A DNA stretch of 64,000 nt. Source: Pseudomonas grimontii. GTDB taxonomy: Bacteria; Pseudomonadota; Gammaproteobacteria; Pseudomonadales; Pseudomonadaceae. The DNA lies in assembly GCF_007858185.1 (NCBI RefSeq), contig NZ_VFES01000015.1, positions 124,001 through 188,000 on the forward strand. Reading direction: 5' to 3'. Every line of letters begins with the position of its first letter. Position 1 is the first letter of the stretch. Shown piece by piece: positions 18,948-26,455 of the stretch. The notes under the pieces were generated by a model that ran no database searches, was not told the origin of the DNA, and saw nothing but the letters and a program-made list of their open reading frames with translations. A program made the position numbers and the translations under genes.

Positions 18948-19356
18948 CAGGCAAGACCTCAACCTTTCCAGCATCCTGCAGGCACGCGGAGAACACTACA
19001 GGCTGCGTCACACCGTCGACACAGAGCGTGGCCTCAATGACAAACGCCAGCACCAGAGGATCGTGACCACAGGGCAGCGCCCTCACACGCGCATCCTTCA
19101 AGCGTGGCTCATAGGCCCGGATAAAGCGTTCGATCAACAAGCGCGACTGGCTCAATGACTCATGCAGACTCTGGTTCATATCATTGAGATCTGGCATACC
19201 GTAATCCGCCAGCGTCTGCACGCTGCCAGCGCGGATGCTGAGCATCTTTCCCAAATGAGCTGCGACGGACGTCACGGCACATGATGACTTTGCGGCCGGA
19301 CGTTCAAGTCGCTCAAAGAGGCTTTGGTTGCGGGTCATCCTTAGGTCCCTGCTCAT
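18937..19356 (-). CDS. tssE: T6SS baseplate protein TssE (gp25-like)
   Basis: A 139-residue protein of the phage gp25/lysozyme-like family, which initiates sheath polymerisation. The core motif is visible: YGMPDLND, followed by RLLIERFIRAYEPRL. The ATG at 19356 overlaps the tssC stop (ATGA). A second ATG at 19338 (MTRNQSLFERL), with AGGGA upstream, is an equally credible start, since many homologues begin there. Confidence 0.92.
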   Translation of the reverse strand: MSRDLRMTRNQSLFERLERPAAKSSCAVTSVAAHLGKMLSIRAGSVQTLADYGMPDLNDMNQSLHESLSQSRLLIERFIRAYEPRLKDARVRALPCGHDPLVLAFVIEATLCVDGVTQPVVFSACLQDAGKVEVLPDVL

Positions 19357-20828
19357 TCTTTATCGAGCTTGCCAACCAGGGACAGGGTGAAATCCGCCCC
19401 CATGTATTTGAAGTGCGGTCGTACACTCAGGTTGACGCGGTACCAGCCAGGCTCGCCCTCGACATCGCTGACAACGATACGCGCCGCCCGCAATGGCCGC
19501 CGCCCACGCACTTCGGCACTGGGGTTTTCCTGGTCTGCCACGTACTGGCGAATCCACTTGTTGAGCTCCAGCTCCAGGTCGGTACGTTCCTTCCAGGAAC
19601 CCAATTGCTCCCGCTGCAGAACCTTGAGGTAATGGGCCAGGCGGTTGACCACCATCATGTAGGGCAACTGAGTACCCAGGCGGTAATTCAGCTCAGCTTC
19701 CTTGCCCTCGGCACTGATACCGAAATGCTTGGGTTTTTGCACCGAACTGGCGGAGAAAAACGCGGCATTGTCACTGCCCTTGCGCATCGTCAAGGCAATG
19801 AAACCCTCTTGCGCCAGTTCGTACTCACGACGGTCGGATACCAATACTTCAGTGGGAATCTTGGTTTCGATTTCGCCCATGCTGTGGAAGTGATGCAAGG
19901 GCAAGTCTTCCACTGCACCGCCGCTTTGCGGACCGATGATGTTCGGGCACCAACGAAACCGCGCAAAACTGTCGGTCAATCGCGTGGCAAAGGCGTAGGC
20001 GGTATTACCCCATAGATAGTGCTCGTGGCTGTTCACCACGGTTTCACGGTAAGCGAAGGTCTTGACCGGACACTCAAGGGGATCGTAGGGCGTACGCAGC
20101 AGGAATCGCGGCACGGTCAGCCCGATATAACGGGCATCTTCGCTCTGGCGAAAGCTTTGCCATTTGGCGAACTGCGGACCTTCGAAATGATCCCTGAGAT
20201 CCTTCAAGTCAGGGAGATCGGTGAAGCTTTCCAAGCCGAAAAAAGTCGGGCCGGCGGCCGCGATGAATGGGGCATGGGCCATGCAGGCAACATTGGATGC
20301 GTATTGCATCAGCTTCACATCGGGGGCGCTGGGAGATAGAAAGAAGTCAGCGATGATTGCGCCCACAGGTTGACCACCGAACTGGCCGTATTCCGCACTG
20401 TAGACATGCTTATAGAGCCCTGACTGGGTCACCTCGGGCGAGTCTTCGAAGTCATCCAGCAGATCTTGCCGCGAGACATTCAGCAGTTCGATCTTGATGT
20501 TTTCTCGAAAATTGGTGCGCGCGACCAACAACTGCAGGCCTTTCCATGAGGATTCCAGGGCCTGGAAGCTCGGGTGGTGCAGAATCTCATCCATTTGCCG
20601 ACTGAGCTTCTCGTCAATCTCGGCAATCATCCGGTCAACCAGGCGCTTCTTGACCGGTTCCCCGTTGTTCTGCGGTTTGATCAGCTCTTCGATAAATGCC
20701 GAGACGCCACGCTTGGCAATGCCGTAGGCCTCATCGTCCGCACTCAGCAGAGTCTGGGCGATGATGTTGTCGAGGATGCTGTGCTCGTCAGCGGTGTGAA
20801 CAGGCATCGGAGTGCGTTGAGTCGTCAT
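19353..20828 (-). CDS. tssC: T6SS large sheath protein TssC (VipB)
   Basis: A 491-residue sheath subunit. The family signature is visible: HHPSFQALESSWKGLQLLV, SPDVKLMQYASNVACMAHAPF-like segments, and a C-terminal region ending with PHFKYMGADFTLSLVGKL. TssC polymerises with TssB into the contractile sheath around the Hcp tube. It follows tssB by 28 bases. Confidence 0.96.
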   Translation of the reverse strand: MTTQRTPMPVHTADEHSILDNIIAQTLLSADDEAYGIAKRGVSAFIEELIKPQNNGEPVKKRLVDRMIAEIDEKLSRQMDEILHHPSFQALESSWKGLQLLVARTNFRENIKIELLNVSRQDLLDDFEDSPEVTQSGLYKHVYSAEYGQFGGQPVGAIIADFFLSPSAPDVKLMQYASNVACMAHAPFIAAAGPTFFGLESFTDLPDLKDLRDHFEGPQFAKWQSFRQSEDARYIGLTVPRFLLRTPYDPLECPVKTFAYRETVVNSHEHYLWGNTAYAFATRLTDSFARFRWCPNIIGPQSGGAVEDLPLHHFHSMGEIETKIPTEVLVSDRREYELAQEGFIALTMRKGSDNAAFFSASSVQKPKHFGISAEGKEAELNYRLGTQLPYMMVVNRLAHYLKVLQREQLGSWKERTDLELELNKWIRQYVADQENPSAEVRGRRPLRAARIVVSDVEGEPGWYRVNLSVRPHFKYMGADFTLSLVGKLDKE

Positions 20829-20856
20829 GGCGTCAGTGTCCTTTTACTGAAAAATG

Positions 20857-21354
20857 TCAGGCGGTGTGGCCGCTCAGGCCCAGCTCCGCCAATACGCGGG
20901 CACGGGATTCATCATCGGCCAGGGCCTGTTCGATGGCTTTGCGAAAGCTCGGCGTGTTGCCCAGCGGTCCCTTGAGCGCCATCAGCGCTTCACGCAGGGC
21001 CATCAGCTTGTGCAACTCGGGGATCTGCTCCACCAGATTCGCCGGGTTGAAATCCCTCATCGAATTGATTCGTACCTGGATGGCCAGTTCTTCGACATCG
21101 GCACACGCCTGGAGGCGATTGGGTACATTCAGCGTCAGGCTCAGCGCCTGTTTGGCCAGCACCTCATCGAGGGTGTTCTGGTTGATGGCGATGGGCTTGC
21201 GATCTTCAAGCTTGCGCAGGTCCTCACGCTGGGTGAAGTCCCCGAGCACGAGGAGTTTCAACGGAAGCTCGACTTCTTCCTGTGCACCGCCGATGGCGGG
21301 TTTGAAGGTGATATTGATGCGTTCCTTGGGTGCTACCGAACCTTCTTTGGCCAT
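20857..21354 (-). CDS. tssB: T6SS small sheath protein TssB (VipA)
   Basis: A 165-residue sheath subunit starting MAKEGSVAPKERINITF. The ATG at 21354 has a strong AAGGAG site 7-8 bases upstream, so the 35-residue extension to 21459, which overlaps the end of tssA, is rejected. The conserved ELPLKLLVLGDF and the C-terminal helix are present. It forms the contractile heterodimer with TssC. Confidence 0.96.
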   Translation of the reverse strand: MAKEGSVAPKERINITFKPAIGGAQEEVELPLKLLVLGDFTQREDLRKLEDRKPIAINQNTLDEVLAKQALSLTLNVPNRLQACADVEELAIQVRINSMRDFNPANLVEQIPELHKLMALREALMALKGPLGNTPSFRKAIEQALADDESRARVLAELGLSGHTA

Positions 21355-21385
21355 GGTAAATCTCCTTTTCAAATGGCTCGTAAGC

Positions 21386-22933
21386 CTATTCAAGTACCGC
21401 TTCCAGATCGAAGAGGCACAGCCTGCGGTGGGTGTCTTCCTTGCGCTCGCGCACGGCATGGTTTTGTGGCATCAGGTCGCAGCAGCGGTGCAAGAGGTGT
21501 GTCACTTGAAACGCCAGTTCCGGCTCCCAGCGCTCCAGGCCCGAGCATTGCAGTTCGAGATCCAGCTGTTCGAGCTGGATCTTCGCCAGTTCATGCTTGC
21601 CTGCGTATGCACACAAGCGCGCCAGGGCCAAGCGCCAATAAAAGCGCACGCGATCGCTGCGAGCGGCGTGCAGGCCTTGATTGAGTTCATGTACTGCGGC
21701 TTTGAGCCCATCCTTGCGCAGCCTGGGCAGCACAGCCTGCAAGGCGATCTCCCAGGGCTCGGCATCGACCGCCACGCGGGGCGCCTCAGGGGTTTGCAGG
21801 TGACGGGAAACATGCAGTGCGATCCAGTCGCGAGTGCCGCTGTCGGCAAAAGGAGCGCCCCCTTGAAAGCGAAACCCCGGCAAGTCCGGCAAGCGTTGCA
21901 GCAACAGGGCGAAGTTCACTTCCAGCTCGGTCATGGCCAGCTTCGCCTGCTGGGCGTCCAGGCATTGCCAGAGCATGTGCAGCCCATCGAACCAGAACAT
22001 CGCACCGCAGAGGCTGGCCTCAAGTTCAAGCAGCAGGTCGGCGTGATGGCCTTGGTCAAAACGCTCCTGATGGCGCTTGAGCTTGTCGGGCGCAGGCCCG
22101 CACAACGCGGTGACACGCTCACTGTTGGCGTCCGGATATCGGACGATGGCCAGCCAGGCCAGCGTTCGACTCAGCTGCAAGGCCCGAAGGTCGGTAGCGT
22201 CCTGGCGTAACCACCAGGTACACAACGGACGGGCCTGTTCCTGCAAGGCACGCAGCAATTTATGCGCGTCTTTTTCGTTGTTTACCGTCGGTTCGACTTT
22301 TAACGATGGAGGGGCAGCGGGTTGCACTTGCGCAACGACGGCGTTCACCGCGACGACCGGGGGATGGCCTTGCGCAGCAAGCTCCAACCGCTGGACCAAT
22401 TGCCTGCGAATCGGCAGCAACAGCGGCGCATCGCCTCCCAAATGTGCAGTCCAGAGTTCATCAAGCCGCGCGAGGTGTTCAAGCATGGACTGGAATAAGG
22501 GTTGCTGGTCCTGAAGCGAAAGGTTTTGAACCAGCAGTGTCTCAAGGCGCAGAACCAACCAACCGAACGCCGCGCCACGGGTGCGCAGCTTTTCCGGGTA
22601 CACCACCGACCAGTGGTGTTCACACAGATGACGCAGCAACCCGAGGCCAGCCAGCAGACCGGCAAAGGATTCGCGTTGGTACAGCGCCCAGGTCAGCCAG
22701 ACGGCCACGCGCAAATCCTTGGACTGCTCACGCAACAGGCATTCGCTGATTTCCAGGAGCCTTTGCCAGTCCGGCTGGCCAGCACCATGAATGGACTGCA
22801 CCTTTCCCAGCTCGAACTCCAGGCTTTCATATTCACTCGAGTAGCGCATGTCGCTGCCCGCAAAATTCGTTTGCAAACAGGGTAACCGGGCAAGTTCAAG
22901 ATAATAAGCGCAGAGCTTTTCTGAATAGACCAT
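21386..22933 (-). CDS. tssA: T6SS protein TssA (ImpA N-terminal domain type)
   Basis: A 515-residue TssA. An ImpA-type N-terminal domain (residues ~25-150, with YESLEFELGKVQSIHG and DLRVAVWLTWALYQRESFAGL) is followed by a Pro/Val-rich linker and a VasJ-like helical C-terminus. TssA caps or primes sheath and tail-tube assembly. It is the first gene of the minus-strand operon and is divergent from hcp. The 479-base gap between them carries the regulatory signals. Confidence 0.92.
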   Translation of the reverse strand: MVYSEKLCAYYLELARLPCLQTNFAGSDMRYSSEYESLEFELGKVQSIHGAGQPDWQRLLEISECLLREQSKDLRVAVWLTWALYQRESFAGLLAGLGLLRHLCEHHWSVVYPEKLRTRGAAFGWLVLRLETLLVQNLSLQDQQPLFQSMLEHLARLDELWTAHLGGDAPLLLPIRRQLVQRLELAAQGHPPVVAVNAVVAQVQPAAPPSLKVEPTVNNEKDAHKLLRALQEQARPLCTWWLRQDATDLRALQLSRTLAWLAIVRYPDANSERVTALCGPAPDKLKRHQERFDQGHHADLLLELEASLCGAMFWFDGLHMLWQCLDAQQAKLAMTELEVNFALLLQRLPDLPGFRFQGGAPFADSGTRDWIALHVSRHLQTPEAPRVAVDAEPWEIALQAVLPRLRKDGLKAAVHELNQGLHAARSDRVRFYWRLALARLCAYAGKHELAKIQLEQLDLELQCSGLERWEPELAFQVTHLLHRCCDLMPQNHAVRERKEDTHRRLCLFDLEAVLE

Positions 22934-23064
22934 TTAGGACCGCACGCGACTAATCAAGGTACGAGCGACAAACTAAGTGCATTTAAATTTCGCACCAGAA
23001 TGCCATCTAAACTCCGCTTGAATTGCCGCGAAGTTCGCAAACCTTAGCCACGCCAATAACATTC

Positions 23065-23080
23065 AGCAAGCAATAGCCCT
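23065..23080 (-). promoter_or_regulatory. Possible sigma-54 promoter for tssA operon
   Basis: Read on the minus strand, AGGGCTATTGCTTGCT keeps GG-N10-GC and a perfect TTGCT -12 box. The -24 box is weak (GGGCT instead of GGCAC). It lies about 130 bases before the tssA ATG. Confidence 0.3.
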
Positions 23081-23327
23081 ACACTTAAGACATTTCCTAC
23101 GACTGCCGTAAACCAAGGCATGTGCAGACTTTTGCGCAGCTGCGGAGTTATATTCCACCGAATTTCAGCGAACAACCAACTACTGAGCGGTGTATTACGA
23201 GCGAGCAACTAGATGCGCACTTATGCGCAAACATTTCCCGCAAAACAACCATCAAAGCCACAACACCCGCTTAAATCCAACGCCTATATCCACATCACGC
23301 CAAGCCTGTATTGGTTCCCGCACTTTT

Positions 23328-23343
23328 CGGCACGCTTCTTGTA
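23328..23343 (+). promoter_or_regulatory. Probable sigma-54 promoter for hcp
   Basis: CGGCACGCTTCTTGTA matches the -24/-12 consensus TGGCACG-N4-TTGCW, except for the first base and a T instead of C in the -12 GC. It lies 70 bases before the hcp ATG, and a sigma-54 activator gene is present in the same locus. Confidence 0.5.
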
Positions 23344-23412
23344 ATAGCCATATTTCCAACCGGCACAATTACCGATTGGAACTACCTCATCAATCAGGCA
23401 AGGAAAACCGTC

Positions 23413-23928
23413 ATGCCAACACCCGCATATCTTTCCATCACCGGCGTCAAACAGGGTTTGATTACGGCAGGCACATTTACCCAGGACTCGGTAGGCAACA
23501 TTTATCAGGAAGGCCATGAAGACCAGATTCTGGTCCAGGCCTTTGCTCACCAGGTGATCATTCCCCGCGACCCGCAGTCCGGTCAGCCGACGGGCCAGAG
23601 GGTCCACAAGCCCTTGATGATCAGCAAGGTCTTCGATAAGTCGTCACCATTGCTGTTCAGTGCGTTGACCAGCGGTGAAGAGGTCACGTGCCGACTGGAG
23701 TGGTTCCGTACGTCATCGGCCGGCACCCAGGAGCACTATTTCACGATCGAACTGGAAGGGGCGACGCTCGTGGACATCCAGTCCCGCATGCCCAATTGCC
23801 AGGACCCGGACAATGCTCACTTCACCCACCTGGAGGACGTGTACTTCACCTATCGCAAGATCGTTTGGACCCACGAAGTATCCGGCACATCCGGATCGGA
23901 TGACTGGCGCAGCCCGGTAGCCGGTTAA
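23413..23928 (+). CDS. hcp: T6SS tail-tube protein Hcp
   Basis: A 171-residue Hcp-family protein beginning MPTPAYLSITGVKQGLI. Characteristic segments include GNIYQEGHEDQILVQAF, the KPLMISKVFDKSSPLLF block and LEDVYFTYRKIVWTHE. Hcp hexamers form the tube expelled by the sheath. The start at 23413 has AAGGA about 9 bases upstream. The longer frame back to 23311 would run through the sigma-54-like promoter and is rejected. hcp stands alone, with no vgrG following. Confidence 0.95.
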   Translation: MPTPAYLSITGVKQGLITAGTFTQDSVGNIYQEGHEDQILVQAFAHQVIIPRDPQSGQPTGQRVHKPLMISKVFDKSSPLLFSALTSGEEVTCRLEWFRTSSAGTQEHYFTIELEGATLVDIQSRMPNCQDPDNAHFTHLEDVYFTYRKIVWTHEVSGTSGSDDWRSPVAG

Positions 23929-23939
23929 GTCGGATCTGC

Positions 23940-23973
23940 GCAGGGACGGTGCCAGGGATGGCACCTTCCCTGC
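23940..23973. terminator. Strong hairpin between hcp and the convergent reductase
   Basis: GCAGGGA and GGTGCC pair with GGCACC and TCCCTGC around an AGGGAT loop. This gives 13 base pairs with one mismatch, 11 bases after the hcp stop. There is no U-run, so it may be a bidirectional or factor-assisted terminator. Confidence 0.55.
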
Positions 23974-23980
23974 CAGCCAA

Positions 23981-24802
23981 CTACACCATCGCCAGGGGAT
24001 GCTTGCGCTTGGGTGCGCCGAACACCCGATCGATGGCATCGAGGTCGTGCTCATCCAGCACCACCTTGGCGGCGGCCGCATTGAGCCGTACATGCTCCGG
24101 GGTGACCGCCTTGGGGATGGCGATCACACCGTCCTGGCGCAACACCCAGGCCAGGGCAACCTGGGCGGGCGTGACCTCGTGGCGGCGGGCAATCTGCTTG
24201 AGGGTCTGGCTGGACAGCAACTCGCCACCCTGGGCAATCGGGCAGTACGCCATCAGCGGCAAATGGTGCTGTTGCCACCAGGGCAACAGGTCGAATTCGA
24301 TCCCGCGCTCTTCAATGTTGTACAGCACCTGATTGGTCGCGCAGGCCGCAGATGCGAGTTCCTGCAGGTCGGCCACGTCAAAATTGGACACGCCCCAGCG
24401 GCCGATCTTGCCGGCCTCACGCAGGCGCTCGAAGGCTTCGACGGTTTCTTCAAGCGGGTACTGGCCACGCCAATGCAGCAGATACAGATCGATGTAGTCC
24501 GTGCCCAGGCGCTGGAGGCTGGCTTCACAGGCACGGGGTACGCCCTTGTGGCTGGCGTTGTGCGGGTAGACCTTGCTCACCAGGAACACCTGTTCACGCC
24601 TGCCGCGAATGGCTTCGCCGACGACCGTTTCGGCGCCACCCTCGCCATACATCTCGGCGGTATCGATCAGGGTCATGCCCTCATCGATCCCCAATTGCAA
24701 TGCCGCGACTTCGGCGCGGTGCTGGTCTGGGTCTTCGCCCATGCGCCAGGTGCCCTGGCCGATGACAGGGACGGGAACGCCAGCCAGATCAATGGTGCGC
24801 AT
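23981..24802 (-). CDS. Aldo/keto reductase
   Basis: A 273-residue soluble aldo/keto reductase. The catalytic tetrad is visible: Asp and Tyr in LIDTAEMYGEG, Lys in VSKVYPHN, and His in LLHWRG. NADPH-binding motifs near the C-terminus (AIPKAVTPEHVRLN) fit the family. The ATG at 24802 has AGGAGG 5-6 bases upstream, so the longer frame to 24853 is rejected. It faces hcp convergently and is divergent from the DUF1543 gene. Substrate unknown. Confidence 0.92.
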   Translation of the reverse strand: MRTIDLAGVPVPVIGQGTWRMGEDPDQHRAEVAALQLGIDEGMTLIDTAEMYGEGGAETVVGEAIRGRREQVFLVSKVYPHNASHKGVPRACEASLQRLGTDYIDLYLLHWRGQYPLEETVEAFERLREAGKIGRWGVSNFDVADLQELASAACATNQVLYNIEERGIEFDLLPWWQQHHLPLMAYCPIAQGGELLSSQTLKQIARRHEVTPAQVALAWVLRQDGVIAIPKAVTPEHVRLNAAAAKVVLDEHDLDAIDRVFGAPKRKHPLAMV

Positions 24803-24908
24803 GACAACCTCCTGATGAATTCGCGGATTAACAGTGTGGCATTGGCCGGACAAAAGGGTTCAATCGAAGTATGGTTGCCCTTTGCCAAGTCGCCAGGAAG
24901 GACCTGCA

Positions 24909-25403
24909 ATGCTGTTTGTCGTGATGCTCGGGGGCAAGCACCCACGGGCAAAAATTGAAGTTCACGATGTGGTGTTCGCCGTGGCGGACACATTGGAAGC
25001 CACCTACCCGCAATTGCGCGAGGGCTGGTTTGGCAGCCCCAAGGGTGTGCATATTGATTCGTGGATGGCGGTGGATGGCGTCGACGGCTGGAAGGTCGAG
25101 CTCAGCCAACTGGCCCCCGCTGCCGACGCCCACCACCTGTACTTCATCAACCTTGGCGGCTATGAAACCAACAGCTTTGGCGAGGCCCACCACTACCTGC
25201 TGGTGGTCGCCCGCAACAAACAGGAGGCGACCAGCAAGGGCAAGCAACAGATGCTGCGCCACTGGTCCCAGGCCCACACCGACGGCGTACTGGACATCGA
25301 CGACTGCCTGCCCATCGACCTGGTGGACGGCCGCTACCTGCACCTGGTGCAAGGTGACCATCGGCCGATCGTTCAGCAGAACGACTACATCGTCTTGAAT
25401 TGA
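24909..25403 (+). CDS. DUF1543 domain protein
   Basis: A 164-residue cytoplasmic protein. MLFVVMLGGKHPRAKIEVHDVVF and the repeated LYFINLGGYE phrase are typical of DUF1543. The family has no established function. A GGAAGGA site precedes the ATG at 24909. The longer frame to 24834 overlaps the reductase start region. The gene stands alone and is followed by a repeat-rich region. Confidence 0.85.
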   Translation: MLFVVMLGGKHPRAKIEVHDVVFAVADTLEATYPQLREGWFGSPKGVHIDSWMAVDGVDGWKVELSQLAPAADAHHLYFINLGGYETNSFGEAHHYLLVVARNKQEATSKGKQQMLRHWSQAHTDGVLDIDDCLPIDLVDGRYLHLVQGDHRPIVQQNDYIVLN

Positions 25404-25454
25404 TGGGGACTTATTCGACCTGCATAAGATGATTCCGGCAATGTCACGTAACAC

Positions 25455-25520
<66 letters not shown>

Positions 25521-25557
25521 TGATCTTGATCCTAGGCGCCCCGTCAAACACGCTGGC

Positions 25558-25662
25558 CGAACGCAGGCTTGAATCCGTGGGTAACCCGGCAGGACGCCGG
25601 GTTAGCCGTCCTGGGCCAAGGATGGCCCATGACGGCGGCCCACGGATTCAAGCCTGCGTTCG
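25558..25662. repeat. Large nested palindrome able to form a three-way junction
   Basis: A perfect 24-base outer stem (25558-25581 with 25639-25662) encloses two hairpins. The first is AACCCGGC/GCCGGGTT (25583-25603). The second is GCCGTC..GGGCCA/TGGCCC..GACGGC (25605-25636). This resembles a multi-copy intergenic element I recall from fluorescent Pseudomonas genomes. No function is known to me. Confidence 0.75.
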
Positions 25663-25840
25663 GGCACACCGAGCCTAGGCGAGGTGCCGAGTGTTGGGGC
25701 AAGAGCCCTTTTGGTTACTTTTGGCGCTCTCCCTTTTCCAAAAGTGACCCGCCGTAAGGGCGGAACCCTAAGTGGCCGTTACCGCAGCAATGGATATGTA
25801 CTCGGTCTGATCTAACATCCTGGTCGGCTATCAGGCCGCC

Positions 25841-25879
25841 ATCGGGAGCAAGTCGAATCGTCGCACCGCCCCTCCCACA
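25841..25879 (-). repeat. REP variant, 39-base copy
   Basis: A 39-base REP-like sequence ending CCGCCCCTCCCACA. Its exact reverse complement recurs at 40888-40926. Confidence 0.8.
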
Positions 25880-26043
25880 TTTGATCTCTATGCATCAGGC
25901 AGATATCAGTCTGCCCTGAATCTCGCTCCATCACGCCAATATCCAAGCTCAACGCCCCCAACCTGAACCCCAGCGGAACTTTGCCAGGAAATAACCGCCT
26001 GAATCCGGTACGCTCACCGTTTTTACTCAAGGAGTTAATCCCC

Positions 26044-26325
26044 ATGGCCAAAGCCACCGCCCGTCACATCCTCGTTGCCACTGAAGACAAGTGCAACGAA
26101 CTCAAGGCCCAAATCGAAGGCGGCGCCGATTTCGCAGAAATCGCCAAAGCCAACTCCAGCTGCCCATCCAGCCGCCAGGGCGGTGACTTGGGTTCGTTCG
26201 GTCCCGGTCAGATGGTTAAAGAATTCGACACCGTCGTCTTCAGCGCCCCGGTCAACACCGTGCAAGGCCCGGTAAAAACCCAGTTCGGCTACCACCTGCT
26301 GGAAGTCACCAGCCGCCAGGACTGA
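26044..26325 (+). CDS. ppiC: Small parvulin-type peptidyl-prolyl isomerase
   Basis: A 93-residue single-domain cytoplasmic parvulin. HILVATEDKCNELK starts the fold, and the SRQGGDLGSFGPGQMVKEF segment and the final GYHLLEV carry the PpiC signature and the conserved histidines. A perfect AAGGAG lies 9 bases before the ATG. It is close to E. coli PpiC in length. A second parvulin lies at 40533. It catalyses cis-trans isomerisation of Xaa-Pro bonds. Confidence 0.93.
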   Translation: MAKATARHILVATEDKCNELKAQIEGGADFAEIAKANSSCPSSRQGGDLGSFGPGQMVKEFDTVVFSAPVNTVQGPVKTQFGYHLLEVTSRQD

Positions 26326-26348
26326 TCCAGTCCGCGCTGCTGCTTGAA

Positions 26349-26378
26349 ACAACGGCCCGCCTCTTGGTGGGCCGTTGT
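26349..26378 (+). terminator. Hairpin after the parvulin gene
   Basis: ACAACGGCCCGCC-TCTT-GGTGGGCCGTTGT forms a 13-pair stem (one G-T pair) 23 bases after the stop. There is no clear U-run. Confidence 0.55.
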
Positions 26379-26455
26379 GCATGTGACGACTGGCGACGCT
26401 GATGCCGTTAGCGTACAAATCCTTATTCCTCTTCACCCGGCGTTCAAGGCTGACA

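Larger units (their letters stand above)
22934..23412. other. Regulatory gap between tssA and hcp
   Basis: A 479-base region, visibly more AT-rich than its neighbours, with no credible gene. It contains a sigma-54-like element on each strand (23328-23343 towards hcp, 23065-23080 towards tssA). Three TGCGCA palindromes lie at 23133, 23214 and 23224 and are candidate activator sites. Confidence 0.6.

Noticed and set aside
23311..23412. 34-residue N-terminal extension of Hcp
   Set aside because: Would place coding sequence over the sigma-54-like promoter. Hcp proteins begin at the MPTPAYLSI-type start.
26390..26405. GG-N10-GC match (TGGCGACGCTGATGCC) before yejA
   Set aside because: The -24 box deviates (TGGCGA) and there is no TTG at -12. 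Likely chance in GC-rich DNA.
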